NCBI RefSeq assembly: GCF_030272615.1
Contig: NW_026728917.1
Coordinates: forward strand, 411,903 to 475,902
DNA from: Cryptomeria japonica
Taxonomy: Eukaryota; Streptophyta; Pinopsida; Cupressales; Cupressaceae
Length of the DNA: 64,000 bases
Reading direction: 5' to 3'
This document shows positions 45,435-60,656 of this stretch, in pieces (within the stretch, counting starts at the first letter, position 1; each line of letters opens with the position of its first letter). The position numbers and the translations under genes were made by a program. The notes beneath the pieces were generated by a model. It worked only from the letters and a program-made list of their open reading frames with translations, did no database searches and was not told the origin of the DNA.

Positions 45435-47393
45435 ATGCCGGAGCAGCATCCTGCCACATAGCAGCTGACAGAGGCAGACAGATTCTGCGTCGCTGCGACT
45501 AGTTTGTACGATATGATCTATCGTCCCGTGATTCGGATGAATTGCGGACTGATGACAGCACTGGCCGAGCATTGGCATAGTGAGATATGTACCTTCTACC
45601 TGGCGATGGGAGAGATGACAGTGATGCTAGAGGATGTGTGGAGGATACTACACATCCTGATTAGAGGGGAGCTGGTGACCTATGATCAAGCATTAGGGAC
45701 GACGACGGTGTAGAGAATATTTGCTGATGATGTTTATATTGAGGATGACTTTGTATCCTAGGAGGACATAGTAGCATTGTATGAGCCTTTACCAATAGTT
45801 TTATCCAGGATCGTCGGGGGTTTGGTGTGCCCCGACTGACGTTCACATGGACTAGCCGTTGGTTGGGACCAGGTGATTGAGAAGATGATGACTGAGAGGA
45901 CCCACTATGCCTGGGGACCATGTGTGCTAGCACATATTTATAGGGAGCTACACGAGGTGGTGTACCGAGAGAAGAGATCACTAGCAGTAGGGATCACATT
46001 ACTACACATCTGGGCTTGGGAGCACTTGCCAGTCACACGAACAGTCTACTTGATATTTAGGGTGATATATCAGCCCTATGTTTATATGTATGGAGGGATG
46101 ATGAGCCAGCCCCATCTGAGGAAGTTGGATTTTTTGTGACGGGCTTTAGATGACCTAGATACAGTGATATGGAGGTTGTATATCGAGTGTGAGCCTTGGG
46201 AGGATGATGCAGAAGTGCTACTGTATGTATTTATGACACACTTTTTGATTGGGCGCACATCCTACCTTATAGAGAGACAGGTGCCAGGGAGAGTGATGAG
46301 GCAGTTTTGACGGAGGTAGGGATTGTCGAGAGGCTCAGGGGAGTATGCATGGGTAGTACGGGAGAGATTTTAGTGGGGACCAATGTTACCATATGATCAG
46401 GCCTTGATAGAGTTCCAGAATTTACAGGCGAGACCAGGGCATATGAGGCCTGAGATTGTCGATGCAGGGGTGACAGAGGAGTACACACAGTATCATACTG
46501 CACATCTGATTATATAGATTTCAGATCCGATCGAGCCTATACCACCTTTTGAGGATGAGAGGAGATGATAAAGGAGGAAGAGAGGAGGTCGAGGAGTAGG
46601 AGGAGGAGATGGAGGTGGTGGAGGAGGATTTGGTGGAGCAGGAAAAGGTGGAGGAGGAGATGGAGGTGGTGGAGTATTTGGTGGAGCAGGAGGAGGTGGA
46701 GGACGAGGAGGATTTGGTGGTGGAGGGGGATTTGGAGGTGGAGGTGGTGGAGGAGGATGATTACAGAGGAGAGGTAGAGGGGGAGAGTCGTTGCGACTAT
46801 CACAGGGTCCACTGATACGAGGGGCTGCCAAAGAAGGAGGTAGGGATATTGGTGGGGGTGTAGTGCCTATGGAGATGGGAGAGGGAGCCATAGGTGGAGG
46901 AGAGGTTCCTATGGAGATGGGAGGGGGAGAGATAGGTGGAGGAGATGGAGATGTATGGGAGTATATGATTTTACACTCACAGACTCGGTTAGAGGATAGC
47001 GAGGCAGAGATTGCAGCTAGAGATGTCCAACTATTTGCATGGGAGGTGGAGCTGACTGTAGTGAGGAAAGAGAGAGATGATCTGGTGGACAGGTTGAGGG
47101 AGGTGCAGGATAGAGTCCAAGTCTTGGAGGGAGCATAGGCATAGGGTCCAACTGAGGTGGTGTTGAGGGAGATGTGACAGGCAAGTGGAGAGATTGACTA
47201 TTGGTGGGGAATATATGAGCTGGTTGTGCCAGTTAGTCAGCAAGCACTGAGCTATTCTAAGATGCGGTGGGCAAGATCAAAGTGGTCACAGAGGGCTCAG
47301 AGAAGTGGGGGTGTTATGGGTCCTCCTCAGTGAGGTGGTGGGGGAGGAGTAGGGGGTAGTCGTGGTGCAGCATCTGGCCAGAGTGCCATTTGA
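45435..47393 (+). pseudogene. PMD ORF, multiply stopped (copy 2)
   Basis: Same frame and stops as 16520-18478. One substitution at 45672 (C; T in copy 1) changes a Leu codon from TTG to CTG, so it is silent in the PMD frame. Confidence 0.8.
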
Positions 47394-48351
47394 GATATTT
47401 TAGGTACTTGTTACATTATTATTTTGGACTGTGACTTGGATGGATTTTGGTAGTCGATATATTTTGACATCATTGTACTATGATACATGTAATCTTTTTT
47501 TTTAATGTGATATATGAAGAGATCCCATGCTTTGATATTATATGCATATGTATGATGACACCTATATTGTTGATACAGGATGATGATTATGAGTTATGCT
47601 TAGATTCATGCTATGGATGATTTGATTACTATATATACATGGTGATGATATGATTTCTAGATGCATGCTATGGATGATTTGTCTAATTATGTGGATGCAG
47701 GTAGAAGATGGACGATGCTTGTGGTAATGATGTTAATTATGATGTAATGATGATGATGTATGCAAAAATAATGAGTTGAAATAATGCATAATGATGTTTG
47801 TGATAGATAATACTTGTTCATTTTTTATGATATGATATGAGTAAATGATGCATGTTGTAAGATGAATCTAAGTGAATCAAATGTGTATGCAAACGTGATG
47901 TATGAATGCACTTTAAATGGATGAACAAATGTTGATACAAATGTTTATGTATGAATGCACTTAAATGAATGTATCTAAATGATGTAATGTTTATGAGATG
48001 TATTTAAAATTAATCTAAATGACTAAAATGATTCAAAACATAACTAAGTGATAAATGAGATTGAAATGATAATGCAAATAAATGCAAATAGGGGATAAAG
48101 AATAATGAATAACTGCACCTTAATGCAATTAAAGGATAATGAATAACTGCACCTTAGTGCAATTGGAGGATAATGCATGCATCTCATGAATCTAGATGAA
48201 ACAAAATGGGGAAAAATGCACCTATGAAATGAATTCTAAATGAACTTAAAGGATGATGAAAGGAATGCATATTTAAAATGAATGCACTACATGGATGAAT
48301 GAATGTTCTTTATAACAAATTCACTTAAATGAAATGCAACTAAATTATAGT

Positions 48352-49137
48352 TGTAGACACCTAAAATTGTTTAGTCTAATTAAATAAATATCTTTATTTA
48401 TTTAATTATTTTAAGCCTAATTCTTCTATTAATTAAATAAATCTTTATTTATTTAACTAATTCATTTATCCTCTTTTAGCCTTATTTCTCATTTAAATAA
48501 ATACTTTTATTTATTTAAATTATCCTTTTCCTAAATTAAATAGATATCTTATTTATTTAATTGATCCCACTTCCTCTATTAATTAAATAAATCTTTATTT
48601 ATTTAATTAATTCATTAACCTTTTCTACCCATGACACATGTCATTCATCTCTTAATTCCTACACTACCTACCCTTTCATTATTTTCTTATTTTCTCTACC
48701 TACCCTCTAATCCTAGCTGACTATTTATCTCTTACACCTCCAATCTTATCCCTCCATTTCCTACAGTGTCTTCTATATAAGAGGACACTTCCTTCATTAT
48801 CAACCCTGATTAGTTGACTTCTCAACTACATTACACTTTCAAACTTGCATATGCGATCAAGCCTACTTTCAACCACATTTCCGTTCTTTGTTGAGCTCTT
48901 GTGCACATATAAAATCTAAGAGCAAATATATCAAGCAAGATAAATGGAGATAGGAAGAATGGAGATCTAAACCCTATTGGACATGTGATGGTATAATCTT
49001 TGTGATTTCATTTGATTTGCATTGTCTTAGGTAATCTTCATAAGTTATGGTGGATCTTTGTTGTTGTTAGGCTAGGGTTTTGTGGTTGAATTCATTTAGT
49101 CTTTCAATATTGTTGTTTTCCATTTTCACCATATACA
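48352..49137 (+). repeat. Gypsy 5' LTR (copy 2)
   Basis: Counterpart of 19437-20222; primer-site sequence follows at 49138-49158. Confidence 0.75.
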
Positions 49138-49566
49138 TTTTGGCACGCCCCATGGGACATAGATTTTTGTTAGATCTATGTTTTTTGCAGGTTTTTCTAA
49201 CCCTATATTGCTGTTTTGTAAAACAATTTGGAGAAAACCTTGTGCAGCTAGGGTTTTGGACACAAAATCAAGATCTTGGAGAGATTTGATCCTATCTCAC
49301 AAACGTATTAGAATTTTTGCACAGAATTTTATTGGCAAGTTGAAGACAGTATCAATAGATTTCAATCCAAAATTTAGAATTTTTGGAGCACATTTTCATT
49401 TTCTATGAATTTTTTATGATTTTTCATAAACAATTAATTTTGAGAGCAAATCAGTGAATTGTTCGGGTTTTCTTACATTTTTGGAAATATCTCATAATTA
49501 TACACAACATCTGTTCTTTGTGATTTTAATTTTGATGCAAAAAAATTCTTAAAAAATCAGATCTTT

Positions 49567-51505
49567 AAAGATCCATTCCCAAAACATGACAAGGAAAAAG
49601 CTAAAGCCATAGATGAGCAAACCAACTATACCAAAGAATCCTATAACTATGATTCAATTGTTGATCACATTTCAATGGACAATTATGTCTCTACCATTAT
49701 CATCAAGGACAAAACGCATGAGAATTCTACCCAAAGACCCAAGGTTGTCCTGAAAGGAATTAGATCTTCTTCCGAACCTACCTCTTAGTGTAATGTTACA
49801 ACTCATCGAGGAAAATTCACTTTACAAGGTGCTCCAGCTAAAAAGACTACTTCCTTATCAACCAAACTTGAGTATGACCTTGTAGAACAGTTAGGGAAGA
49901 AACCCACACCTATCTCCATCCTTGAACTTTTACGCATATCCCCTGCACATAAGGCCATTCTTGACAAAACCTTGAGAGACACTTCCATCCCTATTGATCT
50001 AAACATGGACCAGTTTCAATCCTTGGTGGGATACCTTTCTGTTCCACACTCCCTTACATTCACAGAAGCTGATGACGCCTCTGTGAGCCAACCACATAAT
50101 GCACCTTTACACATTGAAACCTTCCTACATAAACATTGAATAAAGCGAGTCTTGATAGATGGAGGAGCAGGTCTAAACATTTGTACATTGAGCACTATCA
50201 AACAATTGGGATATTCTGATAAAGCTGTGAATTCTACAAACAAAATTACCATCAAAGCATATGATGATGAAGAGCATTCATCCAAAGGCATAGTCACTTT
50301 ACCTCTTAGAGTTGGGCCAATTACAAAAGATGAGGTTTGTCAAGTCCTTGACCTCGATCTCACATACAACATATTGCTAGGACGTCCATGGATTCATGAG
50401 ATGAGCGCATTACCATCTACATACCATCGATGTATCAAGTTTTCACACAATGGAGTTGAAGTTATCATCAAAGCTGATCCTAACCCATTCATATATTGCA
50501 ACAATCTATGACCTAGATCAGAAATAACAATCCCAATCAATTTAGAGGCTATTCCTTCATCAACTTATGTGGATCCAGAATCATTAAAGGCTTCTACATC
50601 CAAACAAATAGAGCTAAAAGAAAAATTCAAGATTAAAGACATGAGATGTGGTGAGTATATCTGTCATGCTGATCAACTCCCACTATCTCCTAAGACATTC
50701 AGTCGACAGGAACAACCTACAAAAAATTTGCAATGCCAAGGAATTGGGTGTGAACCACCTAGTGTTGTGGCTACTATGTCTGAATGCAAATCACCTCTAG
50801 TGCTGCAAGCAGCTCTTGATATCAATAGTCCTAAGAGTGGTTCCAACAAAGAATCTATTGAGCATATCACCAACCCTCTTGATAACTCACATAGCTTTAC
50901 CATATCATCCACTTATTCCATTTCCAGTCCTCTCCCAGACTTGGATCAACAAGAATTACAAAAGCCCTTACTAATTGGGGATGAAAAATTAAGCCTTGAA
51001 AAGAAAAAACTAAAAGTGAAAACTAAAGAAAAGTCTTTTAGTTCAAATCAAAATCAAAAGCTATTGGACTCTGAAAAAATCAAGGTCAAGGATAAAAATC
51101 CTATGAAAGAAAAAGAACAAGAGTTGATCTCCCCTAATATCAAAATAACTGGGGGCAAAAGTTCTACAATTTTAAGTCAAAAAGCATACTTGTTGATCTG
51201 AAGTCTCTATCATGTCATGATACTTTCACTTCTTTTCACAAGCATAAGCCTTCATCACTCATCCACTTGTTCCACACATTCTTTCCCTTCTAGCAATACA
51301 TCATGGACCTTTAAGGGAGCTTCCTTGAGGGACTTTGTTATCAGGGATGCTGAAACTTCTTTAGGTGATTGTGGTATTGTTGCCTTTAAAAAAGAATCTT
51401 GTTATTACAATATTCAACATAATTATTAAATTGATACAAGAAGGATTTCTAAATTGTCACCTCTTGGAGAGGCTTTTTTATGATGAAACCTTGTTCAAGT
51501 ATGGT
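49567..51505 (+). pseudogene. Gypsy gag-protease remnant (copy 2)
   Basis: Counterpart of 20652-22590; protease signature at about 50145-50505; the same stops. Confidence 0.85.
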
Positions 51506-52482
51506 GGAGGACTGAAATGAGCTGCTGCACCCATTTATCGTGCATTTGGTTGGACAATATTTCTCATTGCACTGATGTGCTTTATGGTTCGATTCAATCG
51601 CCACAACACAGGGATTAATGCAGCTTGGAAGAGAGCATTTTCTGTTGCACATATGTTGAGGGGAATCGCACTTGTGCTGGCCAGGCTGCCCTGGCCACAG
51701 AGAACATTTCTCATTACAATTTGAAGATGTCTCATATAAGTAACAGCTCTGGCCACATGTATGATTTTTCCTTTTGCAATTGTGATTTCCTTCATGCCCT
51801 GCTAAATCCCCGCATAAGCTTAAGCTGTCTCCTTCTCGAGTACAATAACTGCAGTTTTCTGTACACAAATGACTCCCCATGCAAGAATGACGGTCACCAT
51901 GCCCTTTCTCCATCACACATCTCCAGAAGCAAACAGAACATTTGCATCCACAAACTGATAGTCCTTGCTTTACTTTGCCAAGAGCTACATTAGCCTCTAG
52001 CTGCAACCTTTGCTCCTCGTCATCATCACAGAAATCTGTGGTGTTTGAACTTATAGAAGACTCCCCGACAGCAACAGGAAAATCAGGAACTCCTTCCTGT
52101 GTGTTGAAATTATCCAAAACCCTTAATTCTTCATTTGTATCTGTCACAGAAAGGCATCCCATGTGGACCGCAGACGTAAGATTTCTCCTCAGGATATCAA
52201 CTGTCATAGCCACTCGCTTGCTGTCAATATCAGTCCAGTCCTTGGCTGCAATCTGAGCTATAATAAGCTTCAGATCCCTCATGAAGGTGAATCCACTGTA
52301 ATAGCAAGAATCGATTCTTTATGTCACCGCTTCTGCTAGCTCACTCAGGCTCTCTCTATAATACTCAGATCTATTATAAGGAGCCATAGCAGCAATCTCG
52401 ACCTTTCCGTCGTACATTTTAAAAATGAAATTGTTCATTTGTGCTTTCCTACACAATGATCCTGATAGTTGCATTTATAATT
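51449..52482 (-). pseudogene. Cys/His-rich protein fragment (copy 2)
   Basis: Counterpart of 22534-23567 with the same in-frame TAA. Two substitutions are both amino-acid changing: Asn to Asp (52141) and Thr to Ala (51985), each outside the Cys/His repeats. Confidence 0.6.
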
Positions 52483-52659
52483 ATCTGAAATTTAACTTTC
52501 ATTAAATCAAAATAAAGAACTATTAGATCTTCATACAACTTCGCTTCCACCGACTTTCTCAACAACAACTCAAACCAATCACACCTCCTTCCTACCACTC
52601 CCGACAGGAACTTCGCTGCTTGCAGCTCTCGCTAAAAAAGGGTTTGGGTGGTACATCAT

Positions 52660-52789
52660 GGCGCTTGCTATGAGGCCCTTTAAACAGCACCCCATAGCTC
52701 CCTACTTCATAGGTTGCACGATGCTGCAGGAGGAGGCTAGGAAGTAGGGGGCCATGGGGTGCTGTTTAAAGGACCCCATAGCCAGCGCC
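52660..52789. ncRNA. 130-nt inverted repeat (copy 2)
   Basis: Base-for-base the same as 23745-23874, including all five arm mismatches. Confidence 0.45.
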
Positions 52790-53721
52790 TAAAAACAGAT
52801 GAGACGATATGTACGTACGGCTCATTAGGCACATTACCAAGTAAACACTATCATTAAAGTCTAGTTAAACTCCGTCAGTAGTTCGATCGTGCACACAGAT
52901 CAACTTGATTGTTTTCCTGTGCATTAATGACCTTATTTCAGAGTTCACATGCCAAGCGATGCAACTAGCAACTGATGAAAATGATCCTGAGATCAACTTA
53001 GAGGTGTACTGTAAAAACACAGTTGTAAAGCATCTGCATTTTGCAGGGATTTCTCACATGCGCAAAGTTGATAATTATAGCGCTTTCATCATTAAAGAGC
53101 CAAGTTCCACTAATTGACAAAATTGTCATGTGAGCTCTGAAACGAAGCCAAGTCCTGTAGAGAAAAACTGGTGAGTTGATATGTACGTACCGCTCAAATA
53201 TGGAGTTTTGTTAGCGTGGCAAGGACATTTGGTTGCAGCAGAGCAATAGCACAAATGTTGTTCAGTTCAGTGTTTAAATGGTGATTTGCATTTTAGATAG
53301 TTCATTTATTATGCGGATGATAATGTTGAAGTAGTTATATTAAAGAATTGATCAGTATTTGTATAAAAGATTAATAATAGTTGTATGATAGACCTAAAAC
53401 GGAAAAGTAATGAGCAATGTATTTGTGCATAGATGATCATCTATTAGTTCTTCCGCACAATTTCAATAATATTTGAAGGTCTCTTAAACATTAGGTTATA
53501 TATTTTATTGGAAATGTTTATTAAAATATTAATATTTCATATTTTAATAAATTTGGTTCACATTTTATTATCAAATAATTGTAGAATTAAATAATATGGA
53601 GCCCTTTAACTTGCACATTCTAATCTTAAACCTAATAATCACCATTAAAGATTCCTACCTCATTCTTATACTCTTGCCTCTTGTCACTAATTACAAATCT
53701 CAATCTTCTAGCTACATTTAC

Positions 53722-53991
53722 AATGACTAGGCTTAACTATATTAATTTGCAAGCGAGGATACAAACATACATCTTTGTCCATCTAGAATAAGTTGAAGAG
53801 TTATTGGAAGAGGAGACCATGATATAAGCATGATCACTCTAGGCTATGGAAGTGGGAATGACTAGGCTTAACTATATTAATTTGCAGCGAGGATACAAAC
53901 ATACATCTTTGTCCATCTAGAATAAGTTGAAGAGTTATTGGAAGAGGAGACCATGATATAAGCATGATCACTCTAGGCTATGGAAGTGGGA
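53722..53991. repeat. 135-bp tandem duplication (copy 2)
   Basis: Counterpart of 24807-25076. Confidence 0.92.
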
Positions 53992-54735
53992 AATTTCAAC
54001 CACACCAGCTACTTGAGCGATTCATAAATTATGATTATGTGTGCCTATAGCCACTCCCAACCTCACTTCTTTCCTTGATTTGATCCTACCAAAACCAACA
54101 TCCTACTATTTCTCATTCAATTCCACAATGAAATATCAATTGTAAATACTACAATCATTATGTATAAATGATGTCATGTATCCATTTTCTAGTAAATTGT
54201 TTATAAATTGTGTTTTATTTACATACATGAATTTAATGCTCCCTTACCTTCTATAGATCCTTTTGATATTGCAATTGAACTTAACCTAAATGTTTTATCA
54301 TATCAATTGAGCACACATTTACATGATTGGTTTTATGTGGTAGTATTTTAAGTCATTTAATTGCATTCATTTTACATCTCTAATCCCTCAAACAATATTT
54401 CTTATTTAAGAATGTTAAAGGAGGATCAACATAAAAAAATTGGATTTTGTGCACAAAAAACGAAAGATGAAATCATATTTGAGGGTCCTTGCTTACTATA
54501 TTTGATCCTTGTATGGTTTTGAGAGGTTGAACTAGAAAAACTTATCTCCTTGTGACATAATGAGAACTCTTCAAAAAAAAAAAAATGGCTAGTCTGTAGA
54601 TATTCAAAGTAGTGAAAGCCAAGTTCCACATGGAAACAAGAAACAAAGTAGAACAAGTTACTACATATTGTTAAATATGTATTTATATGATGAGTTTATG
54701 GTCTTAGATCTAAGTTGGAGGTCTACACTTAGTAG

Positions 54736-54738
<3 letters not shown>

Positions 54739-54810
<72 letters not shown>
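54739..54810. repeat. (GA)36 microsatellite (copy 2)
   Basis: 72 bp of pure GA repeat, five units longer than in copy 1. Confidence 0.95.
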
Positions 54811-54813
<3 letters not shown>

Positions 54814-57800
54814 TTTAATTAAAAGGTAGTTTCTTTTATCCTATAAATTTCAATTTAGATTTTGTAGTTTGAAATTTAATTTATTATATAAATAAAATTC
54901 AAAATACAATTATTAGTATTTTAATTATTATTTGTCTTAGACATTTTTAATTACATGTCTTAGATAGGTTGTTACATGCACGAAACCAGATCAAAGCCTT
55001 AGACGAGATGCTTAAGTCTTGAAGCCAAACAATATATATAAATAGATGTCGACTCATCCTATTTTTCAACTTCTTTAAGGTGGGTTGAATAGAATGATAA
55101 AACTTTCTAGACCTTTCAACCTTCCTTTTGATGCATTTTTTGATGAGTGGAACTAACATAATAGAACTTTCTAGACTATTCTGACTCTTCCTTCCTACAT
55201 GGATCACACAACATAATACAACTTATTGTCCTATGAGAATTCATTTTTCTGTGGATCGCCTAGCATGATATAGCTTGCTAGCTCGTAGAATCCATGTTAC
55301 CTTGTTTCTCTCTCTCATAGATCACCCAACATAACACAACTTGCTAGTCTATGGCATCCACGTTTTCTCATTTCTTCTCCCCATGAACTCATAGCTTTGC
55401 TAGTTGTTGGATCACAAGTTCATTATTTGATGCATGCTCTTTCTCTTTCTAGGTGACTACTTGTGTTCTTGTAATAACATTCCGAGAATCAAATTAGTGG
55501 CTAAGACATTTTTATTTTTATTATTGAGGTCTCTTCAACTGGTTGACTTAGAGATTTTTGTTTTAGTACTAATCCCTTTGTTTTGTGTCTTTTGTCTTTG
55601 ATTTCCTTTTTTTGACTTTTTTTATTTTGTCTTGTTTTGTGTTCCCTTGCATGTGTTTGGATGAGTAAAGATCTTAAGATTGGGGGCTTGGTTCCTCAAA
55701 ATTAGTGATGGCTTATCTCTTTGTGATCTTGCTCCTATTTTCTCCTCTCTTTTTTCCTCATCTTTCTACTTTATCGTGAGTATTTGCATAAAATCGTACT
55801 CTTGTTAAAGTGGGGGATAAACATAACATCGTAAATTGTAATCGATATAATTCACACCTCCTTCTTGTGGCCCTACTTTAGTTCATCCAATCCTAGTTCT
55901 TCCCTACACCTATTTTGGCTCATTTTACTTGAAATTTTATGTCACCTAATTGCATGACCTAGTGGACCCCATCCTAGAATGTTGCTCTCCAAGATACAAC
56001 CTTGTTTTTCCTATTTTGGGAGGAGAAGGGCGCTTGGGGGACCCCTATCTAGACCAGGATGTCTTGGGTGCCATGGTCCCCCTTAAACAAGTCCTAAATT
56101 AAATAGGACTGGGCACTATGCCTCCTCAATTTATTTTTCTCCACATACCTCAATGTAACCATTGGAGGTAAGCCTTACTGGTAATTTACCAATGAAACTA
56201 TATATAAAGGCATCCTATCAATTAAATTTGATTATCATTTTCATACCCCATCATTTGTGCATACACCAATCATTTGTTATCAAGCATTCTTAAGCACTCA
56301 AGGTAGGATTTCATCCCACCATATTCTTAAAACATCATGGAGAAAATTGTATCATTCCTCATGCAAGCATGTATGTTCTATTAGGTCATGTTCATGTTAT
56401 GTCAAGTCATGTTATTGCATTGACATATGTGATCACATTCAAAGAGGATTGCACAATCAACTTCAATAAGTCATTACTGATTTGAGGTATTATGATATAG
56501 AATTTACTTTAGTATTTCAGTTACAAGTTGAATTTAATTCAAGGCTTTATCTCTTGAACTGGGGTTTAACCTTTAAGGCAAATCCCCATCAACAACCCTA
56601 TTTCTTTCTTTTTGTGTGAAGGGAATTATCTCAAGAGTTGTGATTGGGAAATCTGGTACTAGTGTCAATGACAACGATCAGACTCAACTTTTGAAGGTGC
56701 AAAAAGTAGAGGACTAGGGTGATCAAATCCCCTCGATCTCATGAATTTTTGACAACCTTTCAATGATGGATTATGTATGTCATCCTAATTTGGAAAACAT
56801 CCAGTCTATTTGCCCCTGATACTTGGAGGACTAGGGCAATCTGCTCCCTTAGTCTTGACAATTATGCCTAAATATTTCTTTGTAGGTTCTGATCCATTTT
56901 CCCACCTCAGATCTAAGTTTACATCTCTGCATGATATCTAGAACATTATGTTACTATTATTCAATATCCATTTCTCATTATTTTTCCTAGATCTAGCATT
57001 ACAACTTAACCCTAATTGCTATTCAAATTTAACTCTAACAAGGTAAGGATTAACTTGATCCGAGTTTAGTTATTTCAGGATTGAATAAATTAAATTCCTT
57101 CCCTTGATGTGAGGTTGGTCCCAAGTGAAATTAGTGGCTTTATTATCAATCCAGGTGGTGAAACCCTAATTTATCAATACCTTACAATTTGTATAATTTA
57201 ATTATATAGTTTTGAAGTAAGATTTTTTTCAATGGTGACTTGCAATGGAAAAGATTATTTCTAAACCCAAAATGTGTTCCTAATTATATCAATAAAAATA
57301 GAACATTTTTCTAGTTGGGTATTCCCCCCAAAAAAATTCAGAAGGCTTCATTTCATTCTTTTTAGCATCCATTCTATTCTCTAAGAAACATTAACAACAA
57401 ATTGCCAAAATGGTATCAAATTTATTTTGTATCAAATAATTTTTGTTGTTGTTGTTGTTTAAAAACTTATGTGAGGGTTTCGGATTTGTACTATTTAATG
57501 ACCTATTTTTTGTTGTTGAAATGGAAGTATGACAAATCTCCCAATATATGTCAGGAGAAGGGAGTAGTCTTGGATGGTTTGAAGTCATCAACCCAAGTAC
57601 AAGATTACTTCATTATAGTATACAAGTGCTGAAATATTTTCCCTTTAAAATTACGCTAGATGTAGGTAAATTTGAAAGGGAAGTAGGACAAATCTCTCGG
57701 AAAAATCACATGACATAAGAAGGGAGTAGGCTTGGATGGTTTGAAGTCATCAAACTAAGCACAAAATTTCTTCGCTATAGTATACAACAAAAAAAAGTTC

Positions 57801-59993
57801 TTGAGAGTTTCAAGTTCTCCACAAAAATGGACCCTAGGGGTTAATAATTCATAGATGAAAGATGTGAGAGATAAATGGAAGACCTTGATAAATAAATTAC
57901 TAAGCAAAAATATCAATCTTGGACTCAAGAATAGTTGATCAAACAACCTCAAATAATGTACTAGGAAACATAATCAATCTTGAACTCAAGAATAGCTAAA
58001 GAAATCTACTTTAAAATCCACACTGCAAGTGTACATAGAGAATTAGAGGCACCAATAAAAATTTAATTAGGCTACCATGAGAAGATGGGCCATAAGAAAA
58101 AAAGAAAAAATTTTAGGGCAGGGAATTATAAAATTTTGGTGTTGGAAATGGTATACTATTGAAATATTAGAAGTTTTGTTTGGTTATAATTACTCCTATA
58201 AAAATAGATTTAGATGTGCTATTGGGAGCATATAATGGCTCGAATTAAAAAAAATTAAATTTATCAGATCTTAAAATCTAATTTTTAATATTTTTATATA
58301 CATGTATATGTACAAAAGGAAAATAAACCTTTTCAAATTTTGATCTAGGCTATTCAAATCTAATGGTACAAATTAATCTAGATTAGTAAACAATAGTTGT
58401 GTTCTAGTGTCAATTTAGAATAGAAAAATAAGCATCAAAAGAAACATGATGGATAATGATACTTAGTTTTATAATTAATGTGATGGAATAAATTTAATTT
58501 AAAACTAGCTTTGATGATTTTATATAAAAAATTAAATACTTTCTTTGTGTCTTGTATCTATTATTGTGGGTTTAGACACAAATTTTCTTAGTAAAATTTA
58601 TTACCCAATGCTATTACAATGAACCTCTTAAAATATATTAGCAAATCACAAAGTACAGAAATAATTGCACAAAATTGAGACAAAACATATATTAATATAT
58701 TGAATTAAGAAAATTTTCAATGTAGAACATCATTGGTCTCTTTGAGGGGGCAATATCATGAGTTCATGCTTGCAACAATAAAATTCATAAATGACTATAG
58801 TAGTATACATACGCTCTACATGTACTAATTTTACCTAATACGTGGTTATTATTTTCAAACATGTGAGATTAACTAACATAGGAAAAGAGATGATTTACAA
58901 AGCGTATATATCCAATTCTTTCCTTATGTATACCTCAATGCAAAAGTAATTATTTAATAAAATAGTTAGGACTATGGTTCCTTATATGCCCTCACTCTTA
59001 AACGAGGATTTATTATCAAATCTTGAGATGAGAATTTTTTTGTTGCCTTTCGAAGAGTGATTAGACCACATTACATATTTGTGTTGCATAGCATGCTACT
59101 AGAAGAGAACTTAAATTATAATGTAGATTTGTATTTGGTATGAATGACAATCAAGTATACATTCTGGTGCCAAGAGCATAAATCCCTTCATATCAAACAT
59201 AGGTAATGTACCAACTAAGCGTGAATACACTAGAAAATATTCATCTTAAAAACAAAAATGGATTACTCCCTTCATATCAAACATAGGTAATGTACCAACT
59301 AAGCGTGAATACACTAGAAAATATTCATCTTAAAAAAAAAAATGGATTACTAGGTGGAACTTGGAGGAAAGAGAAAGCTCCAATTTGTATGCCATAGATT
59401 TAATATTTTTGTAAAAAAATGTAGGTCCCATGAATCATTTGTGCTCGTTTTTATTTAATCTTCAACTTTAGGGAAGATTATTTATATACAGTTAGATGCA
59501 AAAAGGACCATTTCATCAATGTCAAAATTTTATTTGGAGTAATCTTGATTGTTTTTTACTTCATATGTAAATATATGTGATCTAAAAATAATCCTTAAGG
59601 GTTTATATAATTGTGTCATGTGTGTGAAGGGTGGAATCCATGACTTGTACTTCGGAACTACTTGGTATATATATTTGGATAGATAGGGGATATTGTCCAT
59701 TCATAGCTTGGTTATGGTGTTGAAAATTATATTATAAAACCATTCTACACGTGGTAACTGTTTTGTCTAACATTGTTTATTATACACAAAGAAATCAAAA
59801 TGGGTCTTCAAGAACTTATCAATAAATTTTGATTGGTCATCTAATTATGAATGATGTGCACACCACATCTTGAGATATGTACTATTGTTATAGATGTGTT
59901 GGACACATTGACTAATGAGAGTTTAATAATATAAAATATAAAATTAATAATTAATTGTGGTGCATCTTGGAATATTCGACATCATAATGGGTT

Positions 59994-60651
59994 AAATATT
60001 AATTCTAGCAAGACCCATCAATGCAGTGGCATCCACAAATTGGAGATAAGCATATGGATGAAGGCGATCACCCCAATTCCAACCCTAAATTAAACCTTGC
60101 CGAACACAAGACTTGATAAATTTACCGAGACCCTCTACCATGAGAGTGAATAAGAATTGGGAAAGAGGTTCCCCTTGTCGAAGACCTCTGCATGCACCAA
60201 ATAAATCCATGGGCTCACTGTTAATAAGGGCTGCAAATGAAGCCATTCAATTTTGAAGCCAAAGGCAATAAGCACTTTATAAAGGAATTTTCATTTGACT
60301 CTAACATAAGCTTTGGCTATATCCAATTTAATAAACATAGCCTTCTCCTTAGATATCTCCATAGAATGAATGGCTTCTGATGCTATAAAAATCTCATCCA
60401 AAATTTGCCTTCCAACCCCAAAACCATGTTGCTCTTCTGAAATAAGTTTATTGAGCCATGACTTGAGCCTTTCAACAATCAGTTTAGTGATTGTTTTATG
60501 AACCACGTTACAAAAGGCTATAGGATCGAAAGAACTCAGAGAATTTTCTCCCTCCTTCTAAGGTATGAGAGCAAGGAAAGTAGCGTTCATATCCCTGAGC
60601 TTCTGTTTATTTATATAAGACTCCCACACCACCTTCAAAATATCCAACTTA
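59994..60651 (-). mobile_element. LINE RT remnant, C-terminal part (copy 3)
   Basis: Counterpart of 2155-2812. Confidence 0.85.
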
Positions 60652-60656
60652 ATTAT

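Larger units (their letters stand above)
28916..57839. repeat. Tandem array unit, copy 2 (28,924 bp)
   Basis: Complete second copy, head to tail with copy 1. Coordinates equal copy 1 plus 28915 up to about 54355, plus 28917 up to the GA tract at 54739, and plus 28924 after it. The 9-bp length gain is a TT insertion near 54357 (+2), the loss of one GGA triplet and five extra GA units (net +7). The junction at 28915/28916 is seamless: no filler, target duplication or transposon end marks it. Confidence 0.97.
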
